Translations under genes and position numbers: made by a program
Source of the DNA: Conchocele bisecta
Taxonomy: Eukaryota; Mollusca; Bivalvia; Lucinida; Thyasiridae
DNA: 64,000 nucleotides
Direction: 5' to 3'
NCBI GenBank assembly: GCA_029237695.1
Contig: CM055280.1
Coordinates: forward strand, 30,733,102 to 30,797,101
Notes under the pieces: generated by a model
The model's database searches: none
What the model saw: only the letters and a program-made list of their open reading frames with translations
What the model was told of the DNA's origin: nothing
Shown: positions 47,815 through 58,645 of the stretch, piece after piece
Position numbering within the stretch: the first letter of the stretch is position 1
Layout of the letters: every line of letters begins with the position of its first letter

Positions 47815-48174
47815 CTTTTTTATGGCCTGAAGTTCGATTAACACGATTAATCAAAATGACTTATTTCGAAACATGCAATTCGTGCTCAGAAATTTTATAA
47901 TCATACAAACTTTTAATAAAGTAATCTCAGTCACATAATTCAATTTATTTCATACATACATGTACATGTATCTGTGTATCTGACATTGATTTAAAGGGTG
48001 CATATATATATAGTCACTTTAAATGAATGTAGCTGTCAATTAGCCAATTTAGACAACATAGCTGTCAAGTAGCCAACTTAGAGCATCTCATATGATGTGA
48101 AACATACCTGTATACCTGTACTTACACATTATCTATGTTATTCTTAGAAATATTAAAATCAGACTTTTATCAAT
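47815..48174. other. No recognisable feature
   Basis: AT-rich. A short direct repeat GTAGCTGTCAATTAGCCAA / TAGCTGTCAAGTAGCCAA is at 48029-48078. Confidence 0.4.
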
Positions 48175-48430
48175 TAACAAATTTTGTATTGACCCAATAC
48201 GTACTGACTGATAACATAATGTCGCAGCAGGCATTTACATGATCAGTGGAATGACACGTGAAATAGTCCGAGTTCTTTTCAACAAAAAATATCACCTAAC
48301 ATAACACGATACCTGATAACGCTCGGCTCGGAAATGGCAGCAGCGAGCCTCGGAATTCCTTCGCGATTCCTAGCCTTGATAACTTGATATCAACAGACAC
48401 TAGAATGGTATTGTCTATTTACCAGGGTGA
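48175..48430 (-). repeat. Copy of the 50.4-51.4 kb repeat, inverted
   Basis: Reverse-oriented relative of the units at 50395-51440: TATTGACCCAATACGTACTG, CTGATAACGCTCGGCTCGGA, GAGCCTCGGAATTCC, CTAGCCTTGATAACTTGATA and CAACAGACACTAGAATGG. Confidence 0.55.
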
Positions 48431-48603
48431 TAAGATGAAGCATCTTATGAGATCAAAGGTCATTCTTAAACAAACGTTTGTTTTCTGTAACATGACTCGG
48501 AATGCTAGGATTGGTTTAGGCATGAAACGTGCACTCAACATTTATTTTCATCAGTTTGTCTGTTTTAATGGTGTATGGACCAGTGTTGAATATGTATCGT
48601 AAA

Positions 48604-49185
48604 ACATTTTTACTGAACAAGGTATTAACATATCAATAAACAAGAAATGTGGCCTGTCGGCACACAAATACCCCCAGATTAGAAAAAACTGTGGCAAAGT
48701 TAATAAACCAAAGTGATAAGTATTCACAAGCACATTTATGAAGGTCAGAAGGTCATGGTCATATTAAGGGAAGTGTTGATGTGTGGCATTTGTCCACAAC
48801 TATGATGTGTGAAAAACATTTTTACTGAACAAGGTATTAACATATCAATAAACAAGAAATGTGGCCTGTCGGCACACAAATACCCCCAGATTAGAAAAAC
48901 TGTGGCAAAGTTAATAAACCAAAGTGATAAGTATTCACAAGCACATTTATGAAGGTCAGAAGGTCATGGTCATATTAAGGGAAGTGTTGATGTATGTCAT
49001 TTGTCCACAAGTATGCTGTGTTGAAATATTTAAGTAATCCTTCAAGGAATATAGAAGTCATAGCAGAATTTTTAAACTCCGTCAAACTTCTTAATGTACC
49101 GGACACATACGGACGAACAGACACACGGAGACACAGTCCAAATAATATATACCTACGGCTCTACCAAGACAGGGGGCGTAAATAT
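48604..49185 (+). mobile_element. 211-bp tandem duplication with pearl-like 3' tail
   Basis: 48604-48814 and 48815-49020 are nearly identical (AACATTTTTACTGAACAAGG, GGCCTGTCGGCACACAAATA, AAGGTCAGAAGGTCATGGTC). A partial third unit follows. It ends in GGACACATACGGACGAACAG-ACACACGGAGACACAG, an ACGG-rich tail like that after the 169-bp array, then CAAGACAGGGGGCGTAAATA. Probably another short pearl-type element. Confidence 0.65.
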
Positions 49186-49513
49186 AGGTTTGTCGTGTTA
49201 CAACAAAGAAACACAATTTTATTTTAGTTCTAACATGGCCCCTCAGGCTCCAGATAAGGATATTTTCGTGGTAAATCAGCATTGAAAATCAGGAATTCAG
49301 CATTGAAATAGATCTGAGGGAGTACAAATCAGCATTGACATTTCAGCATTCGAAAATTGCAGCTGAAAATATATTGTCCTTCACCACACTTTTCTACCTA
49401 CATCTATCAAGAACAGATGGAGATAGTTGTGTATGACTGTTCAATTAACAAGTTTATGAAACGTTTATGAAATGAAGTACTACAATTGAAATTCGTGGTT
49501 AAATACTGTATGA

Positions 49514-49837
49514 TACGGAGCCCCACAGGGGACGTACAATTTTTTTTGTTGTATTAATTCGTTCCACTCAATTGAATTAACAATTTGTTCCCTTAATTTA
49601 ACAATTCGTTCCACGCGAACAAATTGTTAATTCGAGGGAACAAATTGTTAATTTGAGGGAACAAATTGTCAATTTGTGGGAATGAATTGTTAATTTTGTT
49701 AATTCGAGGGAACAAATTGTTATATCATGGGAACGAATTGTTAATTCGAGGAAACAAATTGTTAAATTGATGGAACAAATTGTTATTTCGTGGGAACAAA
49801 TTACTAAAAAAATCCATGTCCGCTGCGGGGCTCCGTA
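49514..49837. mobile_element. Foldback element filled with AACAATTCGTTCC units, copy 2
   Basis: TACGGAGCCCCACAGGGGAC...TTTTTTT at the left and the inverse ...CCGCTGCGGGGCTCCGTA at the right. The interior has about ten units of GAACAAATTGTTAATTCGAG type. Clearer terminal inverted repeats than copy 1 at 35410-35716. Confidence 0.8.
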
Positions 49838-50394
49838 CTATAAGAATCTAATTTCACCACTGAAAAATATTTTTTGGGGTAAAATACTCTTTAAGGCTAA
49901 ACTGTATTGCAGCTCTGGTCCCTAGCATGCACTAAAAGTACATGTACTTCAACTTTTGGATGCACACCACTCATTCAGACAGCTGGTTGGCTTTAGTCTC
50001 TGTGTTTCAGTCGTTCTTAAACCAAAGATGACCAGAATTTCTCGCATCTCAACACCATACAGCTCCATCATCACTGAGGATGATCCTTGGCACTGTACAT
50101 GCTCACTAGCATCACTACACATTTCACAATACTTATTGCTTGAGACACAATGAAGTTGGTTCCCATCCAGTACATGTAGGTGGCACACAGGGCACTAATG
50201 TGGCTCCCAGTCTTTGGCTGGTTGTCCATTTCTGCTATCAATTGCAGCATTTGTTGTGTTTGCCTCCTTTACCAGCTTGTTTGACACTATGTACAGCTAG
50301 ATTAATTAACATAGCTGGCTTCCTAAACTTCCAAGTAGTCAGAGCGATGATCTTGTGTCCTGTAATATAAACACATTGTGTGTTAGAGCAGAGC
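49838..50394. other. No recognisable feature
   Basis: Overlapping short frames at 49949-50188 and 50140-50370 have no recognisable domain. Confidence 0.4.
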
Positions 50395-51440
50395 TTTACC
50401 ATAATGTTGTAGTGACATAGAGAATACCCGACTATATTGTCCTTTGATATCTAGTTTACCATGCAAGGCTAGGAAGCACGTAGGAATTACGAGGCTTGCC
50501 AAGAAATTCCTACAGTTTCCGAGCTGAGCCTGATAAACATGATATCAAAAGGCACTAACATAGTATTCTATTTATCAGGTAACGTCTTTAGGTACATAAT
50601 GAGCAATTGTGACTGTTTTCGTTGAAAAGAATGTGGACTTATTTCTGTGACGTCAAGGCTAGGAAACACGCAGGAATTTTGAGGCTTGCCGAGGAATTCC
50701 TACCGTTTCCGAGCCGAACCTGATAAACTTGATATCAAAAGACAGTAGTCTGGTATTCTATTTATCAGGTAACGTTTTATGCTAAAAAATTACCACAGAA
50801 TGTCAGATGACGTCGTAATCTATGGACATAACGCAGACTTGTTTACGTTGTGTCATTACACTGACGTCATTCGGTAACGTCACGCTTGACGTCATCCGAC
50901 CAATGGAACATAAGTTTTCATTTTATTGTATTAACCTGCATGTTCGTATCAAGTCAATGCCTGATACAACAATATGTTATCAGTCAGGTCGTATTCGGTC
51001 AATACAGGGCAGGTTATCTGATAAATAGAGAATACCAGGGTAGTGTCTTTTGATATCAAGCTTATCAGGCAAGGCTAGTAAACGCGTAGGAATTCCGAGG
51101 CTTGCCGAGGAATTCCAACCGTTTCCGAGCCGAATCTGATAAACTGGATATCAAAAGACACTAGCATGTTATTCTATTTATCATGTAACGTTTTACATGT
51201 ATGCTAAAAAATGACGTCATTATCTCTGGATAGAACACGGACTTCTTTACGTTGCGTCATTACACCGACGTCATTCGATAACGTCATTTGGATGTCATCC
51301 GACCAATCAGACGTCAGTTTTCACTTTGTTGTAACCCGGTTGTTTGTGTCAGGTCAATGCCTGATACAACAATATGTTATCAGTCAGTACGTATTCGGTC
51401 AATACGAAGCTCGTTACCTGATAAAGTGTCATCTTAACAC
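50395..51440 (+). repeat. Three tandem copies of a ~400-bp repeat rich in TGACGTCA
   Basis: Each copy has AAGGCTAGGAA(A/G)CACG, GAGGCTTGCCGAGGAATTCC, TTTCCGAGCCGAACCTGATA, AACTTGATATCAAAAGACA and TATTCTATTTATCAGGTAAC. The second and third then have TTACACTGACGTCATTCGGT and TGACGTCATCCGACCAAT, and all but the first end with CAATGCCTGATACAACAATA. Starts are near 50460 (partial), 50655 and 51070. CCTGATAAA/TTTATCAGG inverted pairs suggest foldback ends. The CRE-like (TGACGTCA) and CCAAT motifs resemble promoter elements. Confidence 0.7.
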
Positions 51441-51587
51441 TTTGACTTTGTATTTATTTCCAAATGAAAAGCCAACGTGTCTCAAATGATCACAAGCACA
51501 AGTTGATTTTCATGTAGGTCATCTGCAGTATATCAAGTTAAAAATCACATGTAATATGTTACTACAATTTTATCAAATACAAGAAGT

Positions 51588-52540
51588 CGGAACGGCATGA
51601 AAATAAATCAGAGCGGCATGAAAATTGTTGGAATCGGTATGAAATGGTCTGGATCGTAATGAAAATAGTTCAGATCGGCATGAAAATTATTATCATTGGC
51701 ATGAAAATGGCTCAAATCAACATGAAAATGTTTCGGACCTGCATTTTCAGATTTTGGTTGATTTTCTAGAAGTTTTCAAAATGCTCTAGAAGCTAACTTA
51801 AGAGGTTACAGCACTAATTATAATGTTCCAACATGATCCAGACTGATCTGAAAGAACTGGCCAAGGTCTGAACAATTTTCATGCCAATTCTGAACAATTT
51901 TCATGCAGATCCGATTCACACAATTTTCGTGCCGATCCAAATCATGTTCATGTTGATATGAACCATTTTCAAGACCGAAACAATTTCATACAAACATTTT
52001 CATGCCGACCAAACAATTTTCATACCGACCGAACAAATTTCATGCCTGTCTGAAACATTTTCATGCTGATCCGAACCATTTTCATGTCGATTAGAACCAT
52101 TTTCATGCCCAAAACATTTTTACGCCGAACCGAACCATTTTCATGTTGATTATAACCATTTTCATGCTTGTCCGATAAATTTTCATGCCCAAAACATGTT
52201 TATGCCCGAACCATGTTCATGCCGATCCAAACCATTTTCATGTCGGTCCGAAGAATTTTCATTCCGATCTGAAACATTTTCATTATCATACCGGACCGAA
52301 CCATTTTCATGTCGATATGAACCATTTTCACTCCAATCCAAACTATTTTTATGCCGATCTGAGCAATTTTCATCATGTTCATTCCGATCCAAACCATTTT
52401 CATGCCGATTCCAACTTTTTATGCCAACCCGAACCATTTTCAGACCACCCAAACCATTTTCATGCCTAACCAAACCATTTTCATGCCTAACCAAACCATC
52501 TTCATGCCGCCAAACCATTTTTGTGCTGATCCGAACCGAT
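51588..52540. repeat. Array of CATGAAAATNGTTCGGATCGG units in two opposing orientations
   Basis: 51588-51745 has about seven units with the ATGAAAAT strand on top. 51885-52540 has about 25-30 units with the complement on top (CCGAACCATTTTCATGCCGAT). Unit length is ~21-24 bp. Between is ~140 bp of non-repeat sequence containing TTCTAGAAGTTTTCAAAATG. Open frames on both strands (HFHADPN and GMKMVW repeats) are by-products. Confidence 0.85.
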
Positions 52541-52974
52541 TTGGTAATGCATTTCTTCTACTATTGTACCAGGAAAATTTGCGTAACATAATTTCTTGTT
52601 GTGAAATGTTAATATTACCTGCAAAGTCAGTTCCATCCACAACACACCCACCCCTTGTAAACTATTTATATAGTGAATTATAGCTGATTTTTATCTTTCC
52701 CCTTTTCTGCATAGATATATATGTTGTGAGCATTCATTTGCGAGACGGTTCAAATGAGTGGTAACAACCTATACTTTAATTGAGAAATGAAGAATGTAAG
52801 TGACATATGCAATTGATTAATGCTAATACTTGTAATAGGATACAGAAGAAAATACAAACAACAGAAGTAGTATAATACCTCCTTATTAATAATTAGAATT
52901 TTCTGCATGTAACGACGGGCAACTTCCCTGCATTACACAGAATATTCTAGTTACCGTATTACTAATTTAAGCTG
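52541..52974. other. No recognisable feature
   Basis: AT-rich; nothing structured seen. Confidence 0.4.
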
Positions 52975-53362
52975 CGATTATCTCGGCTGGGTGAACTATA
53001 ACTACAAAGAAAATGCAAGGGTAGTAGCTTAGATAACCTCAGCTTTACGGATGTATTTTACTATTTCATCTGTCTTTTATATTTTCTGTATCCGTTACAT
53101 ACAAAAGACAGATGAAATAGTAGAAAACATCCTTAGGCTGAGATTAACTGCACATATTCCGCTTTATAGGCAACAGGTTGTCCTATTCTATTATGCAGTA
53201 CAATCTAATGAAATGTAATTAGAGTTATGTACTCAGAACAAAGGTGAGATTATCTATTGTCTGTATCCGTTTGATCTAACGGATAGAAAAAATATAAAAG
53301 ACAGATGTAAAGTAAAAGTCATGCGTATAGCTGAGAATGAGATTATCTAAGCTACACGGGCA
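52975..53362. mobile_element. Multi-arm inverted repeat element
   Basis: GTAGCTTAGATAACCTCAGC at 53024 pairs with GCTGAGAATGAGATTATCTA at 53330. An inner hairpin, TATTTCATCTGTCTTTTAT against AAAAGACAGATGAAATAGTA, spans 53060-53125. ATATAAAAGACAGATG at 53293 repeats that arm a third time. Probably a foldback element with a rearranged interior. Confidence 0.65.
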
Positions 53363-53479
53363 GTTGCAGGCACGTAAAGCCTCCCGTACATTTGACAGCA
53401 TGTATGCTACGGACGGTACATGTTTTGCAGAGTTACATTCCTAAAACTAATGCACAGGCGTCACCCGTGGGGTGGTGGT

Positions 53480-53572
53480 GTCTTTTTGATAGTTGCGAAC
53501 GTAACTCTTCGGACGGTACGGTACGGCAGTAGATCGCAAGAGTTACCGTTCGCAACTATCTTTTTGACAGAC
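53480..53572. repeat. Hairpin, ~25-bp arms
   Basis: TTTTTGATAGTTGCGAACGTAACTCTT and inverse AAGAGTTACCGTTCGCAACT-ATCTTTTTGA, differing by one or two bases, with a loop containing GGTACGGTACGG. Confidence 0.75.
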
Positions 53573-54848
53573 CTCTGCAATATTTGTTCTCCCTCTTTTT
53601 ATGAATTTATTGCCGCAATTTGTTGGATGGGAATGTGGGGTGAAGTGTTGTGTACAGATAATCCATTTATACATTCGCAATCTATCCAATTTTATATAGT
53701 TTAGCGTATCTGTCCATCGGTGACGCTGGTGTCTAGTACTGCTTCAATGTATGAATGTATGCTTATGCAATACATATAATCTCACATTTGTGACGATTAA
53801 ATAGTGTTCTTTATTAAACTCGTTGACGAATTCCATAAAAAACGAAATCAGTGAACTCGTGTAATAAATATTATATCATAAGTCATCACTCGTGTAACAT
53901 CGTCTATTTATAGAGGACCGTGCACTGCTAGTTATATTAGAGTGATTAGCTATGCCTTCTAAGTAATAGTAATAGTTCATATATTTAATTTTTAATAAAT
54001 TATTTTCGTAGCGAAATCAATATGTGAACTATAACATACTTGTTTACACAGCCCAGTCGCGAATATCCGTCCTAAACGTGTTTCGAATGGGTATACTAGC
54101 ATGTGATTGGCGGTGTGACACGAATTGAGCGCGTGTGTGGGCGGTAATATGCTTTGTGGGAGGAAATAAAGAATTAATACTACTACTAATTACTTCTTTC
54201 ATCGGTCGATAAACCAGGATAAACAATAAACGGAAGACTAGTACGATTACACTTTCCTGTTTTATAATTACGATCCTAAACACATTGTTTCTCAGACCGG
54301 ACCGGATTTCTCTTTTCATTCAACATGTTGTTTTTCACTCTATGAACGCTATAATCTTCAAATTAAAACATTTAAGCTTGAAAGTTCATTTTATCTGCAA
54401 TATCATCATATCATGTTCGCAATGAGACACACATATTGCGATCTGACAAGCCCCGGGATTGTCGACGTTTGTCTTTATATTAATATCTCCCCTGCGCGTT
54501 ATTTATTGACAATCAGAGACGTGTGCGAAAAATAAACATCTTCATGTCACAATGTCACAGGGTCAAGATTTTGTTACTTTTGTAGTATCTTGTTTCCGTC
54601 AATATTTAATTATTTCTTATTTACAGAAGGGTATTTTGGTAATACGGGTATTGCTCGATAAACACAATAGAATGGCAAGATTATCGCGATATCCACGCAT
54701 CTACAGGACGTACCAACGGTAATGTAAACATGCGGGATATGCCGCACGTGCATTAGTTGCGGGCAGTAACGTTGCAAACCTCCGGAAGGGGAGATTTGCA
54801 GAGTTACGGCCCCTGACTAGTCTAGTACTATGAGTGGCGGTTTGTGTC
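53573..54848. other. No confident feature
   Basis: The minus-strand frame 54319-54044 (91 aa) contains a hydrophobic stretch (VIVLVFRLLFILVY) but no motif I recognise. I do not call it a gene. Confidence 0.35.
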
Positions 54849-55095
54849 ATACGTCAAGTTTATAACGCGTTATAATTCTAACGCGTTACTTTTGAGAAGT
54901 AACTCATTACAAATGTATGAACTATATATAGTAAAATACAAATTTCTGAAAATAACGAAATACTTCTCAAAACTAACGCGTTAGAAGTATAACGCATTAG
55001 AAAACAGAAGTAGCGCGATAGAAACGAGAAGCAACGCGTTAGAACTGACCAGGTTGGCACTTCGTGTCATACGTGCGATTCTAACGCGTTAGCAG
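54849..55095. repeat. Array of AACGCGTTA palindromes with inverted arms
   Basis: TAACGCGTTA or a close variant occurs about seven times. TACTTTTGAGAAGTAACTC at the left is mirrored by AATACTTCTCAAAACTAACGC at 54960. GTGTCATACGT flanks both edges (54846, 55065). Same design as the GATATC and CTAATTAG arrays. Confidence 0.7.
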
Positions 55096-55270
55096 TCTGT
55101 AACCGAAGAAATGGGGATTATAGGTTATGCAGCCAGTGCGTCCGCTCAGTCTGATCAGGGTTTACACTGTTCGTAATTCAGTGACTGTATAAATGTGCCT
55201 GATTGGATTTGTGATCAGTGTAGCTCCTGATCAAATAGTACTCATGTAGCCAGATAACGATCTACATTGC
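55096..55270. mobile_element. GATC-foldback MITE, shortened
   Basis: TCTGTAACCGAAGAAATGGG, CCAGTGCGTCCGCTCAGTCTG, ATCAGGGTTTACACTGTTCG, then GATTTGTGATCAGTGTAGCTCC. Central part partly deleted. Confidence 0.55.
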
Positions 55271-55315
55271 TTGTTAGCATCATGATGGGCGTTTCATAGA
55301 TGGAATGGCGAACAG

Positions 55316-55505
55316 TGCACATCCTGATCACTTTTGTTTGTTTGTCTGTTTTTGGTGTTTAACGGCCTTTCAACAGCTAAGGTCATTTAAGTCTGGGCCA
55401 ACGGGTTCGATCCAGCATTCAACCACCTACTACACGGGGGTGTGTGGGGGATCCCAAAATCAGAACGGAATATTTACATCGAAAACAAGATATATTCAGC
55501 CCTGA
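55316..55505 (+). repeat. TTTGTTTG...GGTGTTTAACGGCC dispersed repeat
   Basis: GTTTTTGGTGTTTAACGGCC, AACAGCTAAGGTCATTTAAG, GGGCCAACGGGTTCGATCC, then GGGATCCCAAAATCAGAAC and GATATATTCAGCCCTGAAAT. The motif GGGTTCGATCC fits a pol III B box, so this may be the best copy for testing whether the family is a SINE. Confidence 0.55.
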
Positions 55506-55649
55506 AATTTGGCCACCACATACGTCTTAGGCTTTCTTGTATGTGAGAGTTAAATATGGCTATAACCCTTGTAGGAGTAATATGAGTATTCATAATCATA
55601 TTACTATTAGGGTAAGGGGCCAGATGGGTATGGTGTGGTATGGTTATTC

Positions 55650-55718
55650 TAATTTCAGGGCTGAATATATCTTTATCCGGTTTAGAGAGGTTCCACTGTA
55701 CATATTTAAGGTGATGCG
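55650..55718. mobile_element. pogo-like terminal repeat remnant
   Basis: CTAATTTCAGGGCTGAATATATC is the inverse of the phrase at 55485-55505. It is followed by CCGGTTTAGAGAGGTTCCACTG and TA at 55678-55701. Confidence 0.55.
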
Positions 55719-55894
55719 GCCAGCCAATCAATCCACGCTCCAGTGTTATCACACATTTATGAAATCAGTTACAGCACGGAATAACAATGTTTTCATGTGT
55801 GAAAAAAGGAGTTATGTAATGCTGCGAATCCTCCCATGCACACAATGCCCATACATGTACCAAATTACGCTACACATAGTGTAAGCAAATTAAC

Positions 55895-56375
55895 ATAACA
55901 GCTTTGCAACAATAGTTCGGATCGACTTGTAACGCCGTAATTGAGACACGCTATGTGATTTTGTATCTTCAGATATCTGCGTAATGTCATAAAATACGTT
56001 TACAAAATTTACAATATTTTTCATAAATAAAGTCAAAAGTTGACAAAATTGTCAGAGTACATGCGGAATTATATTTGTTTTCAACTTTTTCTTTAGAACG
56101 GAAAGGGACAACTAGTTCTCAATTCGTCAATATTTAATAGCTTTGCAACAATAGGGGACTTGTAACGCCATAATTGAGACACGCCATGTAGTTTTGTACC
56201 TGCATAATTTCATGAAATACGTTTACAAAATGTACAATATTTTTCATAAATAAAGTCAAATGTTGACAACATTTTCAGTGTACATGCGGAATTATATTCC
56301 GCATGTACTCTGAAAATGTTGTCAACTTTTTCTTTAGAACGGAAAGGGTTAAATAGTTCGTTCTCAATTCGTTGT
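55895..56375 (+). repeat. ~235-bp tandem duplication with an inverted tip
   Basis: AGCTTTGCAACAATAG through TTTCTTTAGAACGGAAAGGG occurs twice. The second copy has an added inverted duplication: GTACATGCGGAATTATATTCCGCATGTAC (56281-56309), flanked by inverse GTTGACAACATTTTCAG / CTGAAAATGTTGTCAAC. Confidence 0.75.
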
Positions 56376-56689
56376 ATCCGATCTATACCTGACACGACAT
56401 TCCACAGATGTTATCAGTCAAAGGACCGTATCTTTGTAAATATATTTGCAAAGGGAAATAACTAGCTGCAATCTCTCCTTTCAATCAAACATGAAATGAA
56501 ACTTAATTAGTAGTGCATGTATGTCTGCGACTGTGTGTCGGGTCTATTAAATAACCGGAGTTTAATTGAATAATTTACATGTGAACGACTATTGCTTCCA
56601 TTATAATGTCCTATCCTGTCGCTCGTACTTATATTTAAGTATTATTTAATTTACTTAAATTATGTTATTATTGGTCAACAGGCCCGAAC

Positions 56690-57115
56690 GTCTACTGTCT
56701 GTTCCACGTTTTGCTGCCGACGAACGTTTGACTATTTAACACATTAATCAAAAACTAGTTAAATGTAAAATATCGCCCACCCCAAAAAGTTTTATTTGAT
56801 TAAATTTCATCGATTATTTATTTTATTGGGAAACTGCATTTATTCTATGGGAATTTAACATTGGGTCTTTAATAGATTTTTTTTTTAATTTGTGGACAGA
56901 TTTTCTAAAACTAACTTTTGTTTTCTTAGTTATATCATTTCCAAGCAATCTAGATAGGTTTAGGAGTCACTTTCCAAAATGTTTCGTTTTTCGACCCAAC
57001 CCCCGGTGACTTTTTGTTATTGATGAACAAATACTTACATTTGAATTTTTATGCCAAACGTTCGTCGTTGCAAAACGTCGAAAAGATAATAGTAGGGTCC
57101 AATCACTAGCCTACT
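56690..57115. mobile_element. Foldback MITE (TACTGTCTGTTCC family), copy 1
   Basis: CTACTGTCTGTTCCACGTTT, TGCTGCCGACGAACGTTTG at the left and inverse CAAACGTTCGTCGTTGCAAA...TAATAGTAG at the right. The interior holds CACCCCAAAAAGTTTTATTT and its inverse. ~425 bp. Confidence 0.65.
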
Positions 57116-57655
57116 GTCTGTTCCAAGTTTTTCTGCCGACGAACTTTTGGCTATTAAACACATTAAATCTAAAAAATATTTAAAAATAAGTACTTTTTTA
57201 TCAATAACAAAAGTCACCCTCCCCAAAAAAAATTATTTGATGAAATTCCATCAAATAGTGATTTTATTGCGAAAAAACGATGGGGGCTAAAAATAGATTT
57301 AAACAAAAATATTTCTTTTTAGATTTTCAAAATCTAACTTTTATTTTCTTAATTACATCATTTTCAAGCTATCTCGCCAGTTTTCGGAGTCAATTTCCCA
57401 AATTTTTCGTTTTTTGATCCTTCAGGATCAAAAAAAGAAAAAATTTGGAAAGTAACTCCCCATGTTAAATTCCCATAGGAAAATCATTTTTTCGGAAGAA
57501 AAAAAATATTTGATGAAATTTCGTCAAACAATTTTTTTGTGGGAGGGCGACGTTTTTGGTAATTGATGAAATAGTACTTATTTTTAAACAATTTTTAGAT
57601 TTAATGTATTTAATAGTCAAATGTTCGTCGGCAGCAAACCATGGAACAGACAGTA
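57105..57655. mobile_element. Foldback MITE (TACTGTCTGTTCC family), copy 2
   Basis: CCTACTGTCTGTTCCAAGTT, CTGCCGACGAACTTTTGG on the left. On the right, AAATGTTCGTCGGCAGCAAA and CCATGGAACAGACAGTAAT. Directly follows copy 1, so the two are in tandem. The interior hairpin GATTTTATTGCGAAAAAACGA is shared with 13011-13085. Confidence 0.75.
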
Positions 57656-57689
57656 ATTTGCTGGGCTTTATGTAGCACATGACAGGCTA

Positions 57690-57925
57690 AACCCATTGAA
57701 CCCGAAAGCCCGAAAGTCCGATATAGCGGTGTATGTAAACAGTGCAGATCCAGATGAGCCGGCTCATAAAGAGCCGTCTCATCAGGATCTGCACGTTTTA
57801 GTGATTTTCAAATTTTGATAACAAAAATACCTCCCTTTCATAAATGGACTAGTCTGAAAACCATTTTGTGACGGTTGGATTGGTTGCACAATTAACATAT
57901 CAATATCCATTCCAGTTACTTAGGG
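57690..57925 (+). repeat. Dispersed repeat with GAGCCGGCTC hairpin, copy 2
   Basis: CCCATTGAACCCGAAAGCCC, GATATAGCGG, CAGTGCAGATCCAGATGAGC, hairpin GAGCCGGCTCATAAAGAGCC, then ACTAGTCTGAAAACCATTTT and TTAGGGGTGAACTGG. Closest to the inverted copy at 59955-60205. Confidence 0.65.
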
Positions 57926-58060
57926 GTGAACTGGTTAAAGTTAATTTACGACTGTCGTGCTGCGCGCTATCTTCACGCAGATCTGGATAACAAACAAAAC
58001 AAAACAGCAAAAAGAAAACAACAGCAACACCTGGCACTGCCAGCAATAACCGCATGTTAA

Positions 58061-58569
58061 AGGTACACGCCCATTCAGTAGGCACAAACTATTTGTTTAT
58101 ATCAGAGACATCATCTGAGACATTTTCTGGCAAACTAAACATTCATTCACCATTACCCCACGTGTTGATTGGCATTAATATACATTTTATATCAGACGTA
58201 AATTTCCACACTGATATCAGGGGCGATAACCGTGTCTCCTTAAAATGTTAACGAACATTAGTATTTATTCTCTGTATTTATTTGTTGATGTGCAATGACA
58301 TAATATATAATCTGTCGGAAATATTAATTTTTCAGATGACGCATTCAATTAATACATGTATAAATAATTAAAAAATAGCATGCCTCATTTGCATATGAAA
58401 ATAGCCTGATACCACCGTGGGTCACTATTAGTAAAATAAATATTAGTAAATGATTATATCTGTATAGCGGGCACTCGCAATTTTTAGAACTGGTGGAATA
58501 GTGACACAATTATACACTTATTTAATTCCTATAAAGAACATTGTGTGCCTTCTGAGTGGGCATGCACCT
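58061..58569 (+). mobile_element. TTAA-MITE copy e
   Basis: AGGTACACGCCCATTCAGTA / CTGAGTGGGCATGCACCT, preceded by TTAA (58057-58060); the right flank has changed to TTTA. About 509 bp, one of the longest copies. Confidence 0.85.
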
Positions 58570-58645
58570 TTACTAACTACATATAAACCTCGTATGTATG
58601 AACGCACTATGCAATCACACTAACAGCTAATATGTATAACATTAA

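Noticed and set aside
52183..52683. Open frames rich in NHFHAD or GMKMVW on both strands
   Set aside because: They are translations of a 21-24-bp tandem unit in both orientations.
54044..54319. 91-residue minus-strand frame with a membrane-like stretch
   Set aside because: No homology recognised, no flanking splice or promoter evidence; one short hydrophobic run is common by chance in AT-rich DNA.
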